Assembly (NCBI RefSeq): GCF_017592555.1
Contig: NZ_JAGFNS010000024.1
Span: forward strand, 1 to 64,000
DNA: 64,000 bases
Origin: Actinoplanes flavus
GTDB lineage: Bacteria; Actinomycetota; Actinomycetes; Mycobacteriales; Micromonosporaceae
Direction: 5' to 3'
In this document: piece by piece, positions 6,794 to 15,141 of the stretch
Numbering within the stretch: position 1 is the stretch's first letter
Layout of the letters: each line of letters starts with the position of its first letter
Translations under genes and position numbers: made by a program
The notes under the pieces: model-generated
Told to the model about the DNA's origin: nothing
Seen by the model: only the letters and a program-made list of their open reading frames with translations
The model's database searches: none

Positions 6794-9574
6794 GTGACCG
6801 ACGATCCGGAGCACGGCGAGCGCTGGGCCGAAGACCTGCTGCGCCAGGGCATCGAGGAGAAGGACGTCGAGGCGGTACGCCAGGCGGGCGCGCTGCTGCT
6901 CGAGCTGCGCAACACCACGTCGCTGGCCGATCCGCGACAGCCACACTGGACACGGCGGCTTCTGGAGGTCTGCCGAACCGCGCATCACCTGACCGGCGAC
7001 CTCTCGTACGCGCAGATCGCCCTGCACCTCGACCGCCAGATACGTGCCGAGACCAGGGCGGCCGGCGACGAGCGGCTCCAGCGGCTCACCGCCGCGGCGC
7101 ACGCCCTGCTGCGACGGTACGACGACAGCGGATCCGTGGTGGACCTGGAATCCGCCGTCGAGTCCGCCACCCAGGCGCTCGCCGACGACGACCACCCCGG
7201 CCGGGCGGAGCTCCTGCACACCCTCGGTGTCGCGCTGCATCGCCGGTTCGCCCACCGCGGAGACCTGGCTGACCTGCGGCGGTCCGTCGAGACGTTGACC
7301 GCGGCGGTCGCGGTGGTGCCCGAGGGCAACCCGGACGAGAGCCGGTTCGGTGTGAGCCTGCGAGCGGCCATGCGGGAACTGCACGGCCATGATCCGTCGC
7401 AACCGCTCGAACCGGCCATCCGGCGGTCGGTCGACGAGGAGCCGCCGGAGCCGCCGGCCCCCTCGGCGACCGATGCCGTGGCACTGCTGGAACGGGCCGA
7501 CCGGACCGGGGACACCGACGCGCTGGCGGCCGCGATCGAGCTGCTGGACGGTTCGGACGAGCCCGGCGACCTGACCAACCTCGGCATCGCCCTGCGGATG
7601 CGGTTCGGGCACACCGGGAATCCCGCCGACCTGGACGCGGCCGTGGACACCGGGCGGCGGGCCGTCGACCGGATGCCGGCGGACAACCGGATGCGGTACG
7701 TCGCGTTCGCCATGTACGGCGCCGCGCTCGGCACCCGCTACGAGCACACCGGCTCGGGCGCTGACCTGGTCGCGGCCGTCGACGCCGGACGGCAGGCGGC
7801 GCAGATGCTCGACGACGACGATCCTGCCCACACCCGCATCCTCTTCGGCCACGTCCGGACCATCCAGACGCAGCGCCCCGGCGGATACACCAGCCCGCCG
7901 TCCACCGGCCGGATGCTGCCGCCCCTGCCCGATCCCGCCGCCGAGTCCGAACGACGGGCCCGGACCGCCCTCGACCTGCACATCCGAGCCCAGGCGCTGG
8001 GTGACCTGGCCGTCCTCGAACCCGCCGCCGAACTGGCCCGCACCGCGGACGATCCGCACATGCTCAGCGTCATCCTGCACACCCGGCACCAGATGACCGG
8101 CGAACCCGCGGACTTGGCGGAACTCGTCGACGTCACCCGGAGCCTGGTGGCCGAACCGGACCCCGGCGATCCGAACGCCGCGGGCCGGCACACCAACCTC
8201 GCGGGCGCCCTGTACAGCCTGTTCGAGGCCGGCGGCGACCCGGCGGTCCTGGACGAGGCGGTCGCCGCCGCCCGCCGTGCCGTGGAACTCGGCGACGGCA
8301 CCGACCAGTTGCCCGCGCTACGGCACAATCTGGCCAACATGCTCTCGTACCGCTATGAACGCACCCACACCGCGGCGGACCGGGACGAGGCTCTGGCCGC
8401 CGCCGCACACGCGATCGCCGACCCGGGGCACCGCGACTGCGCGTCCTGTTCGGAGACCAGCGGCCGGCTGCGGCACGACCGGTTCGAGGAGAGCGGGGAC
8501 CCGGCGGAACTGGACCGGCTCGTCGAGACGCTCGCCGGCCGGCTGCGCCACGCCGACGGGCTGACCGACGAGGACCGGGCCCTCACCACCCTCAACCTGG
8601 CCACCGCGCTGCGGCTGCGCTACCAGCGCCGGGGAGTCCGGTCCGATCTGTCCGCCGCCGTCGACGTGCTGCGCGATCCCGGCGCGGACAGCGAGCATCG
8701 GGCCGCCTATCTCGTGGAGACGGCGATCCTGTGGCGTCTGCGGCTGGAAGCCGGTGACCACCTGGATCTCGCCCGGCTCGACGCGGTGGTGCACGACCTG
8801 CGGGAGGTCCTGCGCAGCCTCCCACCCGGTTCGGCGCGCCGGGAGGGCACGCTCACCACCCTCGGCCTCGTACTCATGCGGTGCTTCGAACACAGCGGGA
8901 TGCGAAAGGACATCGACGCGGCGGTGACCGCTTTCGACGCCGCGGCCCGGCTCGGCGAGCAGGTCGGCAGCCACCTCGGGCTGGGGCTGGCGCTGATGGC
9001 CCGGCACCGGGCCAGCGGCGACCCGGGCGATCTGGACACGGCGATCGCGGCCGGGCGGCGGGCCGTCGCCATGCTGCCGGACGGGCACCCGGAACGGACG
9101 CAGGCGCTGTGCAACCTGGCGGTCGGCCTCCACCGGCGGAACGCGGACGGGGACCGGGCGGCGGCACGGGAAGCGTGGACGGCGGCGGCCTCCGATCCGG
9201 CCGGGGCCACCTGGGCACGGCTGCGCAGCGTACGCGGATGGGCCTCGTGTCTCACGGAGGGTGACGGACCGGCGGCGGCCGTGGAGGTCTATGCCCTGGG
9301 TGTCGAGCTGCTCGGGCTGCTGGCGTGGCCCGGACTGGCCCGCGGCGACCAGCAGCATCTGCTGGAACAGGAGGAATCCGGGCTCGCGCGGGACGCGGCC
9401 GCCGCCGCTGTGGCCGGTCGTGACCCCGGCCGGGCGACCGGATTCCTCGACAACGGGCGAGGGCTGCTCTGGGCTCAGGCGCTGCGGCTGCGTACCGAAC
9501 TGGATCTTCTCCATCGTGCCCGGCCGGAGCTGGCGACGGCGCTGGCGCGGACGCGGGTCGCCCTTGGCGGCTGA
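6794..9574 (+). CDS. TPR-repeat protein ending where a CHAT domain would begin
   Basis: This 926-residue protein is built of degenerate tetratricopeptide-like repeats recognisable as DLDAAVDTGRRAV-type helices recurring through the whole length. The C-terminus (RGLLWAQALRLRTELDLLHRARPELATALARTRVAL) matches, by memory, the linker that in actinobacterial CHAT proteins leads directly into the caspase-like CHAT protease. Here a stop follows at once, and the next gene on the opposite strand ends 6 bp away, so no room for CHAT remains. The GTG start at 6794 is preferred because the upstream codons read like non-coding sequence, but no strong ribosome binding site is visible. It may be a truncated CHAT protein or a stand-alone scaffold. 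Confidence 0.75.
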   Translation: MTDDPEHGERWAEDLLRQGIEEKDVEAVRQAGALLLELRNTTSLADPRQPHWTRRLLEVCRTAHHLTGDLSYAQIALHLDRQIRAETRAAGDERLQRLTAAAHALLRRYDDSGSVVDLESAVESATQALADDDHPGRAELLHTLGVALHRRFAHRGDLADLRRSVETLTAAVAVVPEGNPDESRFGVSLRAAMRELHGHDPSQPLEPAIRRSVDEEPPEPPAPSATDAVALLERADRTGDTDALAAAIELLDGSDEPGDLTNLGIALRMRFGHTGNPADLDAAVDTGRRAVDRMPADNRMRYVAFAMYGAALGTRYEHTGSGADLVAAVDAGRQAAQMLDDDDPAHTRILFGHVRTIQTQRPGGYTSPPSTGRMLPPLPDPAAESERRARTALDLHIRAQALGDLAVLEPAAELARTADDPHMLSVILHTRHQMTGEPADLAELVDVTRSLVAEPDPGDPNAAGRHTNLAGALYSLFEAGGDPAVLDEAVAAARRAVELGDGTDQLPALRHNLANMLSYRYERTHTAADRDEALAAAAHAIADPGHRDCASCSETSGRLRHDRFEESGDPAELDRLVETLAGRLRHADGLTDEDRALTTLNLATALRLRYQRRGVRSDLSAAVDVLRDPGADSEHRAAYLVETAILWRLRLEAGDHLDLARLDAVVHDLREVLRSLPPGSARREGTLTTLGLVLMRCFEHSGMRKDIDAAVTAFDAAARLGEQVGSHLGLGLALMARHRASGDPGDLDTAIAAGRRAVAMLPDGHPERTQALCNLAVGLHRRNADGDRAAAREAWTAAASDPAGATWARLRSVRGWASCLTEGDGPAAAVEVYALGVELLGLLAWPGLARGDQQHLLEQEESGLARDAAAAAVAGRDPGRATGFLDNGRGLLWAQALRLRTELDLLHRARPELATALARTRVALGG

Positions 9575-9579
9575 CCTCG

Positions 9580-10836
9580 TCAGCGCTGTTCGGCAGCGCC
9601 GTGTCCGGCCGCGGCCTCCGCTTCGTCCCGGGCTCCGCCGACGGCCGCCGCGCGCCTCGACCTGCGGACCGCCGGTCCGAAACCGATCAGCGCGGCGAGG
9701 AGCGCCAGGCCGGCCGCGACCGCCGGGGTGACATATCCGGCGCGCGCGCCCGCCGCCTCCACCGCCCAGCCGCCGATCGACGCGCCCGCCGAGACACCGA
9801 TCAGCAGGCCGGTCACGGTCAGGGTCATGCCCTCGTTGATCCGCGCCGACGGCACCAGCTCGTGCACCAGGGTCATGCTCGTGATCATCGTGGGGGCGGT
9901 GGCCAGCCCGGCGACGAACAGCACCGCGGCCAGCGCCCACAGATTCCCGGCGAGCAGCACCGGCTGGATCAGCACGGCCATCGCCGCGACACACATCAGG
10001 AATCGGGCCGCCACCGCGCCGCGCATCCGCAGCGTCCCGAACGCCAATCCGGCCACCGCCGACCCGCCGGCGAACAGTCCCAGAATCACCCCGGCCGACG
10101 ACGGATGGCCGAGCGATTCCGCGTACGCCACGGTGACCACCTCGACACTGCCGAAAACAGTGCCGGTGAACAGGAACGTCACCACGATCTCCAGCATGCC
10201 CCGCTCCCGCAGCGGCGACCGGCCGCGCTCCCGCACGCCGTGCACCGTCGGCTCGGTGCGGCGCTGCGCGGCCAGCGCCAGCGAACCGGACACGAACAGC
10301 ACGATCGTCACGGTGAGGCCGGCCTGCGGGGCCACCGCCGTGCACAGGAAGGCGGCGATCACCGGGCCGGTCATGAAGCACAGCTCGTCGATCGTCTGCT
10401 CCAGCGCGTTCGCGGTGTGCAGCAGATCTGGCCGGTTCCGGTGCAGGGACGCCCATCTGGCCCGGACCATCGCGCCGAGGTTGGGGGTCGCGGCCGCCAC
10501 CATGTTGGCGGCGAACAGGGTCCACGCCGGAACGCCGGCGCCCGCGCAGATCACCAGAGCCACCGCGCCGGCGGCGGAGAACAGGGCGGCCGGCACCGCC
10601 ACGCGGGACTGGCCGTACCGGTCCACCCGCCGGGCGATCCACGGCGCGAGCAGGGCGGTCGCCGCCAGGCCGACGGCCGAGACCGAGCCGGCCAGGGCGT
10701 ACGAGTCCCGCAGCGACGCCACCATGATCACGACGCTGACCCCGAACATCGAGATCGCCATCCGGGCCGGAAGGGCGGCGAGGGTGAAGGCGGCCGCGCC
10801 CGGCGTGGCGAAAAGGCGGCGGTACGACGAGAACAA
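9580..10836 (-). CDS. MFS transporter
   Basis: This 418-residue major facilitator protein has about 12 hydrophobic segments and the loop motif ARRVDRYGQSR near residue 60 that corresponds to the MFS motif A region. The substrate is unknown; the type is usual for drug or small-molecule exporters. The TTG start at 10836 is chosen because GGAGG lies 8 nt upstream and the product then begins MFSSYRRLFATPG, typical of this subfamily. The longer open frame to 11109 is not supported. It is convergent with the TPR gene. Confidence 0.8.
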   Translation of the reverse strand: MFSSYRRLFATPGAAAFTLAALPARMAISMFGVSVVIMVASLRDSYALAGSVSAVGLAATALLAPWIARRVDRYGQSRVAVPAALFSAAGAVALVICAGAGVPAWTLFAANMVAAATPNLGAMVRARWASLHRNRPDLLHTANALEQTIDELCFMTGPVIAAFLCTAVAPQAGLTVTIVLFVSGSLALAAQRRTEPTVHGVRERGRSPLRERGMLEIVVTFLFTGTVFGSVEVVTVAYAESLGHPSSAGVILGLFAGGSAVAGLAFGTLRMRGAVAARFLMCVAAMAVLIQPVLLAGNLWALAAVLFVAGLATAPTMITSMTLVHELVPSARINEGMTLTVTGLLIGVSAGASIGGWAVEAAGARAGYVTPAVAAGLALLAALIGFGPAVRRSRRAAAVGGARDEAEAAAGHGAAEQR

Positions 10837-11177
10837 GTGATCCCCCTCCAGCGGTCCGGGCCCGCCGATGCTCGCCGCTGCCCGCCGGGGTGTCATCCGA
10901 ATTTCCACCCCGGACGGCCGAATCCACTCGATGCAGGAGGAACCCGATGCCCGGCACCCCGGCACGAGGGACACCGTCGTCATCACATTCGCCTCGACGA
11001 TCGGCGCCGGTCTCTTCGCCGTCTCGCTTCCGGATCTCTTCCGGTACGCCCGACCCCGTCCCGCCGCAATCGGGACAGTTCCGCCCCGCGGCGCGATCTC
11101 GCTGCCCACTCCGGCCTGTGCCGCGCCCGCCGGGCTCAGAGCGATGGCCGGGGAGGGGGCTGGGCTACGCTCAGGAC
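10837..11177. other. Intergenic region between MFS and histidine kinase genes
   Basis: These 341 bp contain no convincing gene. The right-hand third (11041-11147) is one copy of a dispersed repeat also present at 29251-29356. Both flanking genes are transcribed away from this region, so it must hold two promoters. I could not assign them confidently. Confidence 0.6.
11041..11147 (+). repeat. Dispersed ~107-bp repeat, copy X
   Basis: It aligns by eye with 29251-29356 at roughly 85 percent identity with one gap. Shared blocks include CCGGTACGC, GGACAGTTCCGCC, CTCGCTGCCCACTCC and GCCTGTGCCGCGCCCGCCGGG. It lies just upstream of the histidine kinase gene. It is neither a known element nor clearly coding. 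Confidence 0.65.
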
Positions 11178-12539
11178 ATGGCTGGATGGCGGTCGTGGGG
11201 CCGGAGGACCGACGCCGTCCTGGTGCCGGTGGTCGCCTTCATCGGTGTCGCGGGGTTCGTCGTGCAGTCGGGCGGCATCGACACTTTCGCTGAGTTCGGG
11301 GCGCTTCTCGCCGTACTGATCTCGTCGGGTCTTCTGATCCTCCGACGTCGTTTCCCGATCGCGGTGGGGGCCGTCGTTCTGGCCGCGGTCGCGGCCTACG
11401 GATTCCTGCTCCAGCAGCCCGGCCCGATCATGGTCGTCTTCGTCGTGGCGCTTTACACCGTGGTCGACGAGGGGCATGTCGCGGTCGCCGTCGGGCTGGG
11501 CGTCGCGTCGGTGCTGACCTTCGCGATCGCGGACAGCCTCACCCGGACCGGGGTGTCCGGGAACGGGGCCACCTTCCTGCACGCCGGATGGCTGGTCGCG
11601 GTCATCGTCGGGGTGACCCGCAACCGGCGCGCCTATCTCGCCGAGGTGGAGGCCCGCACCCGGGCGGCGGGGGAGCGGGCCGACGCGGAGGCGCGGCGCC
11701 GGGCCACCGAGGACCGGTTGCGGATCGCCCGGGAGTTGCACGACATCCTCGGCCACCACCTTTCGCTGATCAACGTGCAGGCCGGCGCCGCCCTGCACCG
11801 GCCCGATCCGGTGCGATCCGAGCAGGCGCTGACCACGATCAAGGAGGCCAGCCGGGAGACGCTGCGTGAGTTGCGTGCCGCGCTGAACGCCCTCCGGCAG
11901 GAGGGTGAGGCGCCGTTGAGCCCGCCACCCGGCCTCAACGGTCTGGCGGATCTGGTTACCGCGGCGGCCGCTTCCGGGCTGGCGATCCACGTCGACATCA
12001 CCGAGAACCGGCCATTGCCACCCGAGGTGGATCTCGCCGCCTACCGGATCGTCCAGGAGGCGATCACCAACGTGGCCCGGCATGCGGCCGTTTCGGAGGC
12101 GGTCGTCCGGATCCGGCCGGACGGTTCCGACGTCCTGATCGAGATCGACGATGGCGGCAGGGGAACGCCGGACGCCATCCCCGCCAGCGTTGTCTCGGAT
12201 GGTGTCGTTCCCGGTGGGGTCGTCTCTGGTTCCGTTCCGGGTAGCGCCGTCTCAAGTGGCGTCGTAGCGAGTGGCGCCGCCTCCAGCAACGCTGCCTCCA
12301 GCAACGCCGGTCCTAGTAGCGCCGGTCCTATTGGCGTCCTCCCGAAGAGCGTCCTCCCGAGCAGCGCCGTCGCGGCCGACAGCGAGCCTGGCAAAGCTGC
12401 GACCAGGGGAAACGGGATTCTGGGGATGCGGGAGCGGGCGCGGGCGCTCGGCGGTTCGCTGACTGCTGGGCCGGGGCCGGATGGCGGGTTCCGGGTCAGC
12501 GCGCGTCTTCCGCTGAGCCCCGACCGGATGCCGTCATGA
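11178..12539 (+). CDS. Two-component sensor histidine kinase (NarL-type partner)
   Basis: This 453-residue membrane kinase has N-terminal hydrophobic segments over about 130 residues, a short coiled coil (EARTRAAGERADAEARRRATEDR), a HisKA_3 dimerisation box with phospho-acceptor His188 in RELHDILGHH, and a HATPase domain with an N-box-like VQEAITNVARHA and DDGGRGT. Between that G1 box and the final GNGILGMRERARALGG block lies an insert of about 70 residues made of pentapeptide-like units (see findings). Normal members have only a short lid here. The start at 11178 fits the first transmembrane helix. Its stop overlaps the response regulator start (ATGA), so the two are translationally coupled. 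Confidence 0.87.
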   Translation: MAGWRSWGRRTDAVLVPVVAFIGVAGFVVQSGGIDTFAEFGALLAVLISSGLLILRRRFPIAVGAVVLAAVAAYGFLLQQPGPIMVVFVVALYTVVDEGHVAVAVGLGVASVLTFAIADSLTRTGVSGNGATFLHAGWLVAVIVGVTRNRRAYLAEVEARTRAAGERADAEARRRATEDRLRIARELHDILGHHLSLINVQAGAALHRPDPVRSEQALTTIKEASRETLRELRAALNALRQEGEAPLSPPPGLNGLADLVTAAAASGLAIHVDITENRPLPPEVDLAAYRIVQEAITNVARHAAVSEAVVRIRPDGSDVLIEIDDGGRGTPDAIPASVVSDGVVPGGVVSGSVPGSAVSSGVVASGAASSNAASSNAGPSSAGPIGVLPKSVLPSSAVAADSEPGKAATRGNGILGMRERARALGGSLTAGPGPDGGFRVSARLPLSPDRMPS

Positions 12540-13198
12540 TCAAAATTCTGCTGGCGGATGACCAGACACTGGTGCGGGCCGGATTCCGGTCGATCCTCGA
12601 GGGCGAGGACGGGCTGGAGGTCGTCGGCGAGGCCGGTGACGGGGCCGAGGCCGTCCGGCTGGCGCGGGAGCTGCGGCCGGACGTGGTGCTCATGGACATC
12701 CGGATGCCGCTGCTGGACGGGCTGGCCGCCACCCGGCAGATCACCGGCGCCCGGGTGATCATGCTGACCACGTTCGACCTGGACGAGTACGTCTACGGAG
12801 CGCTGCGCGCCGGAGCGAGCGGTTTCCTGGTGAAGGACACCGAACCGGCCGAGCTGATCCACGCCGTCCGGGTCGTCGCCCGCGGGGATGCCCTGATCGC
12901 GCCGGCCATCACCCGCCGTCTGATCGCCGAGTTCACGGCCCGCGTCGCCCATCCGGACCCGGGTCCCCGGCTGAGCGCGCTGACCGACCGGGAACGCGAG
13001 GTGATGGCCCTGGTGGCGGCCGGCCTGTCGAACGACGAGATCGCCGCCCACCTGGTGCTCAGCCCGGCCACCGCGAAGACCCACGTCAGCCGGATCATGA
13101 CCAAGACGGGTGTCCGGGACCGGGCTCAGCTGGTGATTCTGGCCTACGAATCGGGTCTGATCGTGCCGGGCTGGCTCGTCGCCACGGACCGTGACTGA
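12536..13198 (+). CDS. LuxR/NarL-family response regulator
   Basis: This 220-residue regulator has a receiver domain (acidic pocket Asp8 and Asp9, phospho-acceptor Asp54, conserved Thr in LTTF and Lys in VKDTEP) and a C-terminal LuxR helix-turn-helix (LTDREREVMALVAAGLSNDEIAAHL then TAKTHVSRIM). It overlaps the kinase stop by 4 bp and is clearly its partner. Targets are unknown; the small membrane protein just downstream is on the other strand. Confidence 0.93.
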   Translation: MIKILLADDQTLVRAGFRSILEGEDGLEVVGEAGDGAEAVRLARELRPDVVLMDIRMPLLDGLAATRQITGARVIMLTTFDLDEYVYGALRAGASGFLVKDTEPAELIHAVRVVARGDALIAPAITRRLIAEFTARVAHPDPGPRLSALTDREREVMALVAAGLSNDEIAAHLVLSPATAKTHVSRIMTKTGVRDRAQLVILAYESGLIVPGWLVATDRD

Positions 13199-13202
13199 GC
13201 GT

Positions 13203-13529
13203 CTACACGCGGACGTGCCGCGAGCGGGCCAGCGCCAGCCCGCCGACCGCGAGGCTCGCCACGCCGAGCACGATCGCCACATAGGCTCCGCCGCGCCCGT
13301 TGCCGGTGCCGATGCCGCTGTCCGACGTGGCCGCCACGAACCCGCCGCCCACCAGCGCGACCAGAGCCGCGCCCAGCGAGAACAGGGCGGGACCGCGGGT
13401 CCGGCGGGCCAGGGCACGGGCGCCGGCGATCACGCCGGCGAGCCCGGCGACGGCGGCCAGACTGGCTATGATCCGGCCGCTGCTCATCGTGTAGACACCG
13501 GCGGCCAGCACCTCTTGAACATCCATCAC
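13203..13529 (-). CDS. Small four-helix membrane protein, DUF6223-like
   Basis: This 108-residue protein has a short N-terminal segment (LLAAGVY-like: VLAAGVYTMSSGRI), then three or four hydrophobic helices, a central SDSGIGTGNGRGGAY loop and a C-terminal LAVGGLALARSRHVR. The GTGNGxxGA loop and overall layout match, from memory, the actinobacterial DUF6223 family of unknown function. Two Met codons stand at the start (13529 or 13526). It is convergent with the response regulator, 4 bp apart. Confidence 0.7.
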   Translation of the reverse strand: MMDVQEVLAAGVYTMSSGRIIASLAAVAGLAGVIAGARALARRTRGPALFSLGAALVALVGGGFVAATSDSGIGTGNGRGGAYVAIVLGVASLAVGGLALARSRHVRV

Positions 13530-13671
13530 GTTCCCCTTCCACGAACCGATACGGGGAGCGTAGGTAAGGGAGAGTCACGGAGCGTCAGGCCGGAGTTGGG
13601 ACCTGGCGTACCACCGCGGAGGTAGGGCGCACGGACGGCGTACCCCCGTGGTTGTCTATCCGGCGAAACCG

Positions 13672-14052
13672 CCTGGTTGGCGAGAGTGCGGGTCTGGGCC
13701 GGCAACTGGCCGGGCGGGGCAGGTCAGGTGGGAAGCGCTTGGTTGGCGAGAGTGCGGGTCTGGGCCGGCAACTGGCCGGGCGGGGCAGGTCAGGTGGGAA
13801 GCGCTTGGTTGGCGAGAGTGCGGGTCTGGGCCGGCAACTGGCCGGGCGGGGTGGTCAGGCGGGGAGCGTTTGGTTGGCGAGAGTGCGGGTCTGGGCCGGC
13901 AACTGGCCGGGCGGGGCAGGTCAGGTGGGAAGCGTTTGGTTGGCGAGAGTGCGGGTCTGGGCCGGCAACTGGCCGGGCGGGGCAGGTCAGGTGGGAAGCG
14001 CCTGGTTGGCGAGAATGCGGATTTGGGCCAGCAACTCGCCAGGCGGGGCGGT
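13672..14052 (-). repeat. 66-bp tandem copies of the mcrC-like 3' end
   Basis: The GGTTGGCGAG landmark (forward strand) recurs at 13675, 13741, 13807, 13872, 13938 and 14004, spacings of 66, 66, 65, 66 and 66 bp. The rightmost unit is the actual 3' end of the McrC-like gene (22 codons including stop). The five others lie past the stop. Read on the minus strand, each still encodes PPGQLPAQTRTLANQ-like residues followed by LPT and TGA. The copies resemble each other more than the parent. Each holds the hairpin CCGGC-CAGTT-GCCGG. The distal copy loses its last bases near 13672. Confidence 0.92.
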
Positions 14053-15141
14053 CAGATCAAGCGGATGGCGGATGATCTCGATCCCGGTGTTCCGGACCGG
14101 CAGCGGGCCGGAGGCGGCGCCCTGGGCGTAGACCAGCCAGCCACGGTTCAGGCCGAGCGCCGTGCAGTAGGCCAGCATCTGGTAGGCGTCCTCGTTCGGA
14201 TAGGACAGCTTGTACTTGGCGTCGAACACCGCGACCGGCCGCCCGCCGGCCAGATGCACCACGTCCGGCTTGATCAGGATCTTGCGTGATGTGTCGAGGT
14301 GGGCGTGGTACTGCCCGGCGGTGTGTCCCGGACGGCCGGCCAGAGCCTCGCGCAACGCCGTGGTCAGGAAGTCCTCGAACACCCGCGCCATGTCCACCAC
14401 GAACGCCGCCATGCTCTGGCCGCCCGGGCCCGGCTCGGCGCTGTGATGCCGCAGCACCAGGGCGGCCAGCCGCAGCGCGGGCAGATAGCGGGCGTTCAGG
14501 CGGGACGGCCGCCAGTCCGGCGGGATCGCGCCGTGCGGCAGCACCCGCACGCCGTCGAGGCGCGCGTCGAGATGGCCGAGCCGGGACCGCGCCGAGGCGG
14601 GCAGGCGCGGCACCGCCAGCATCCGGCGCAGCGCCGTCCGCAGGATCCGGTTCTCGGCGATGTCCGGCGAATACTCGTCGTAACGGACTTCGACCGGCAA
14701 CGGAAGACCGGCCCGGTGCGAGATCTGATCGGCGAACCGGATCCGGCCACGAACCAGCGGCAGCGCCTCGTCGACCGCGACATACCCCTGGAGAACCCCG
14801 GCCGCCAGCGCCCGCTCCGCCTGCCTGGCCAGCGATTCGGCCAGCGCCGGCCACAGCTCGGGCTGGGCCTCCGCGCCGGCGTCCTCCGGCCGGAACCCGG
14901 GGTCGCCGGCATATCCGAGTAGGAAGAGCAGCCGCGCGATGCCCACCTTGGGATGCACTTCGACATCGAGACCGTCGATGCGTACGGCGCCCGCGCATCC
15001 GTTCGGCCACAGGCGCCACCACCCACCGCCCTCCGGCCGCGGCTTCACCAGGCCGGTCGCGTCGAGCGCGGCGGCCTGATCGTCGGAGAGCCGGCAACGG
15101 GCCCCGGCCTTGTCGAGTTCGCCCAGGTCGACGCGGTTCAC
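13987..15141 (-). CDS. mcrC: McrC-like restriction endonuclease subunit
   Basis: This 384-residue protein is coupled to the AAA partner: its GTG start overlaps the partner's TGA (GTGA). In the family, McrC binds the McrB hexamer and supplies the PD-(D/E)xK nuclease that cuts modified DNA. The C-terminal third shows IKPDVVH followed after about 12 residues by VFDAKYK, the D...D/ExK nuclease core, then DAYQMLAYCTALG. The N-terminal GCAGAVRIDGLDVEVHPKVGIARLLFLLGYAG is the usual McrC entry block. The annotated stop lies inside the first unit of a 66-bp repeat array. Confidence 0.87.
   Translation of the reverse strand: MNRVDLGELDKAGARCRLSDDQAAALDATGLVKPRPEGGGWWRLWPNGCAGAVRIDGLDVEVHPKVGIARLLFLLGYAGDPGFRPEDAGAEAQPELWPALAESLARQAERALAAGVLQGYVAVDEALPLVRGRIRFADQISHRAGLPLPVEVRYDEYSPDIAENRILRTALRRMLAVPRLPASARSRLGHLDARLDGVRVLPHGAIPPDWRPSRLNARYLPALRLAALVLRHHSAEPGPGGQSMAAFVVDMARVFEDFLTTALREALAGRPGHTAGQYHAHLDTSRKILIKPDVVHLAGGRPVAVFDAKYKLSYPNEDAYQMLAYCTALGLNRGWLVYAQGAASGPLPVRNTGIEIIRHPLDLTAPPGELLAQIRILANQALPT

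Noticed and set aside
11136..12083. A minus-strand protein opposite the first histidine kinase
   Set aside because: It is a shadow; the kinase motifs are clear on the plus strand.
12041..13417. A minus-strand frame with LLGPALLEAALLEAAPLATT-like pentapeptide repeats
   Set aside because: It is the reverse reading of the repeated insert in the histidine kinase; flanking parts are shadows of the kinase and response regulator.
13672..14003. A CRISPR array
   Set aside because: The 66-bp units are contiguous with no unique spacers, and the first unit is the coding tail of a gene.
13648..14289. Plus-strand frames with repeated VRVWAGNWPGGAGQVG units
   Set aside because: These are reverse readings of the 66-bp repeats. 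The minus-strand reading matches the 3' end of a real gene including its stop codon.
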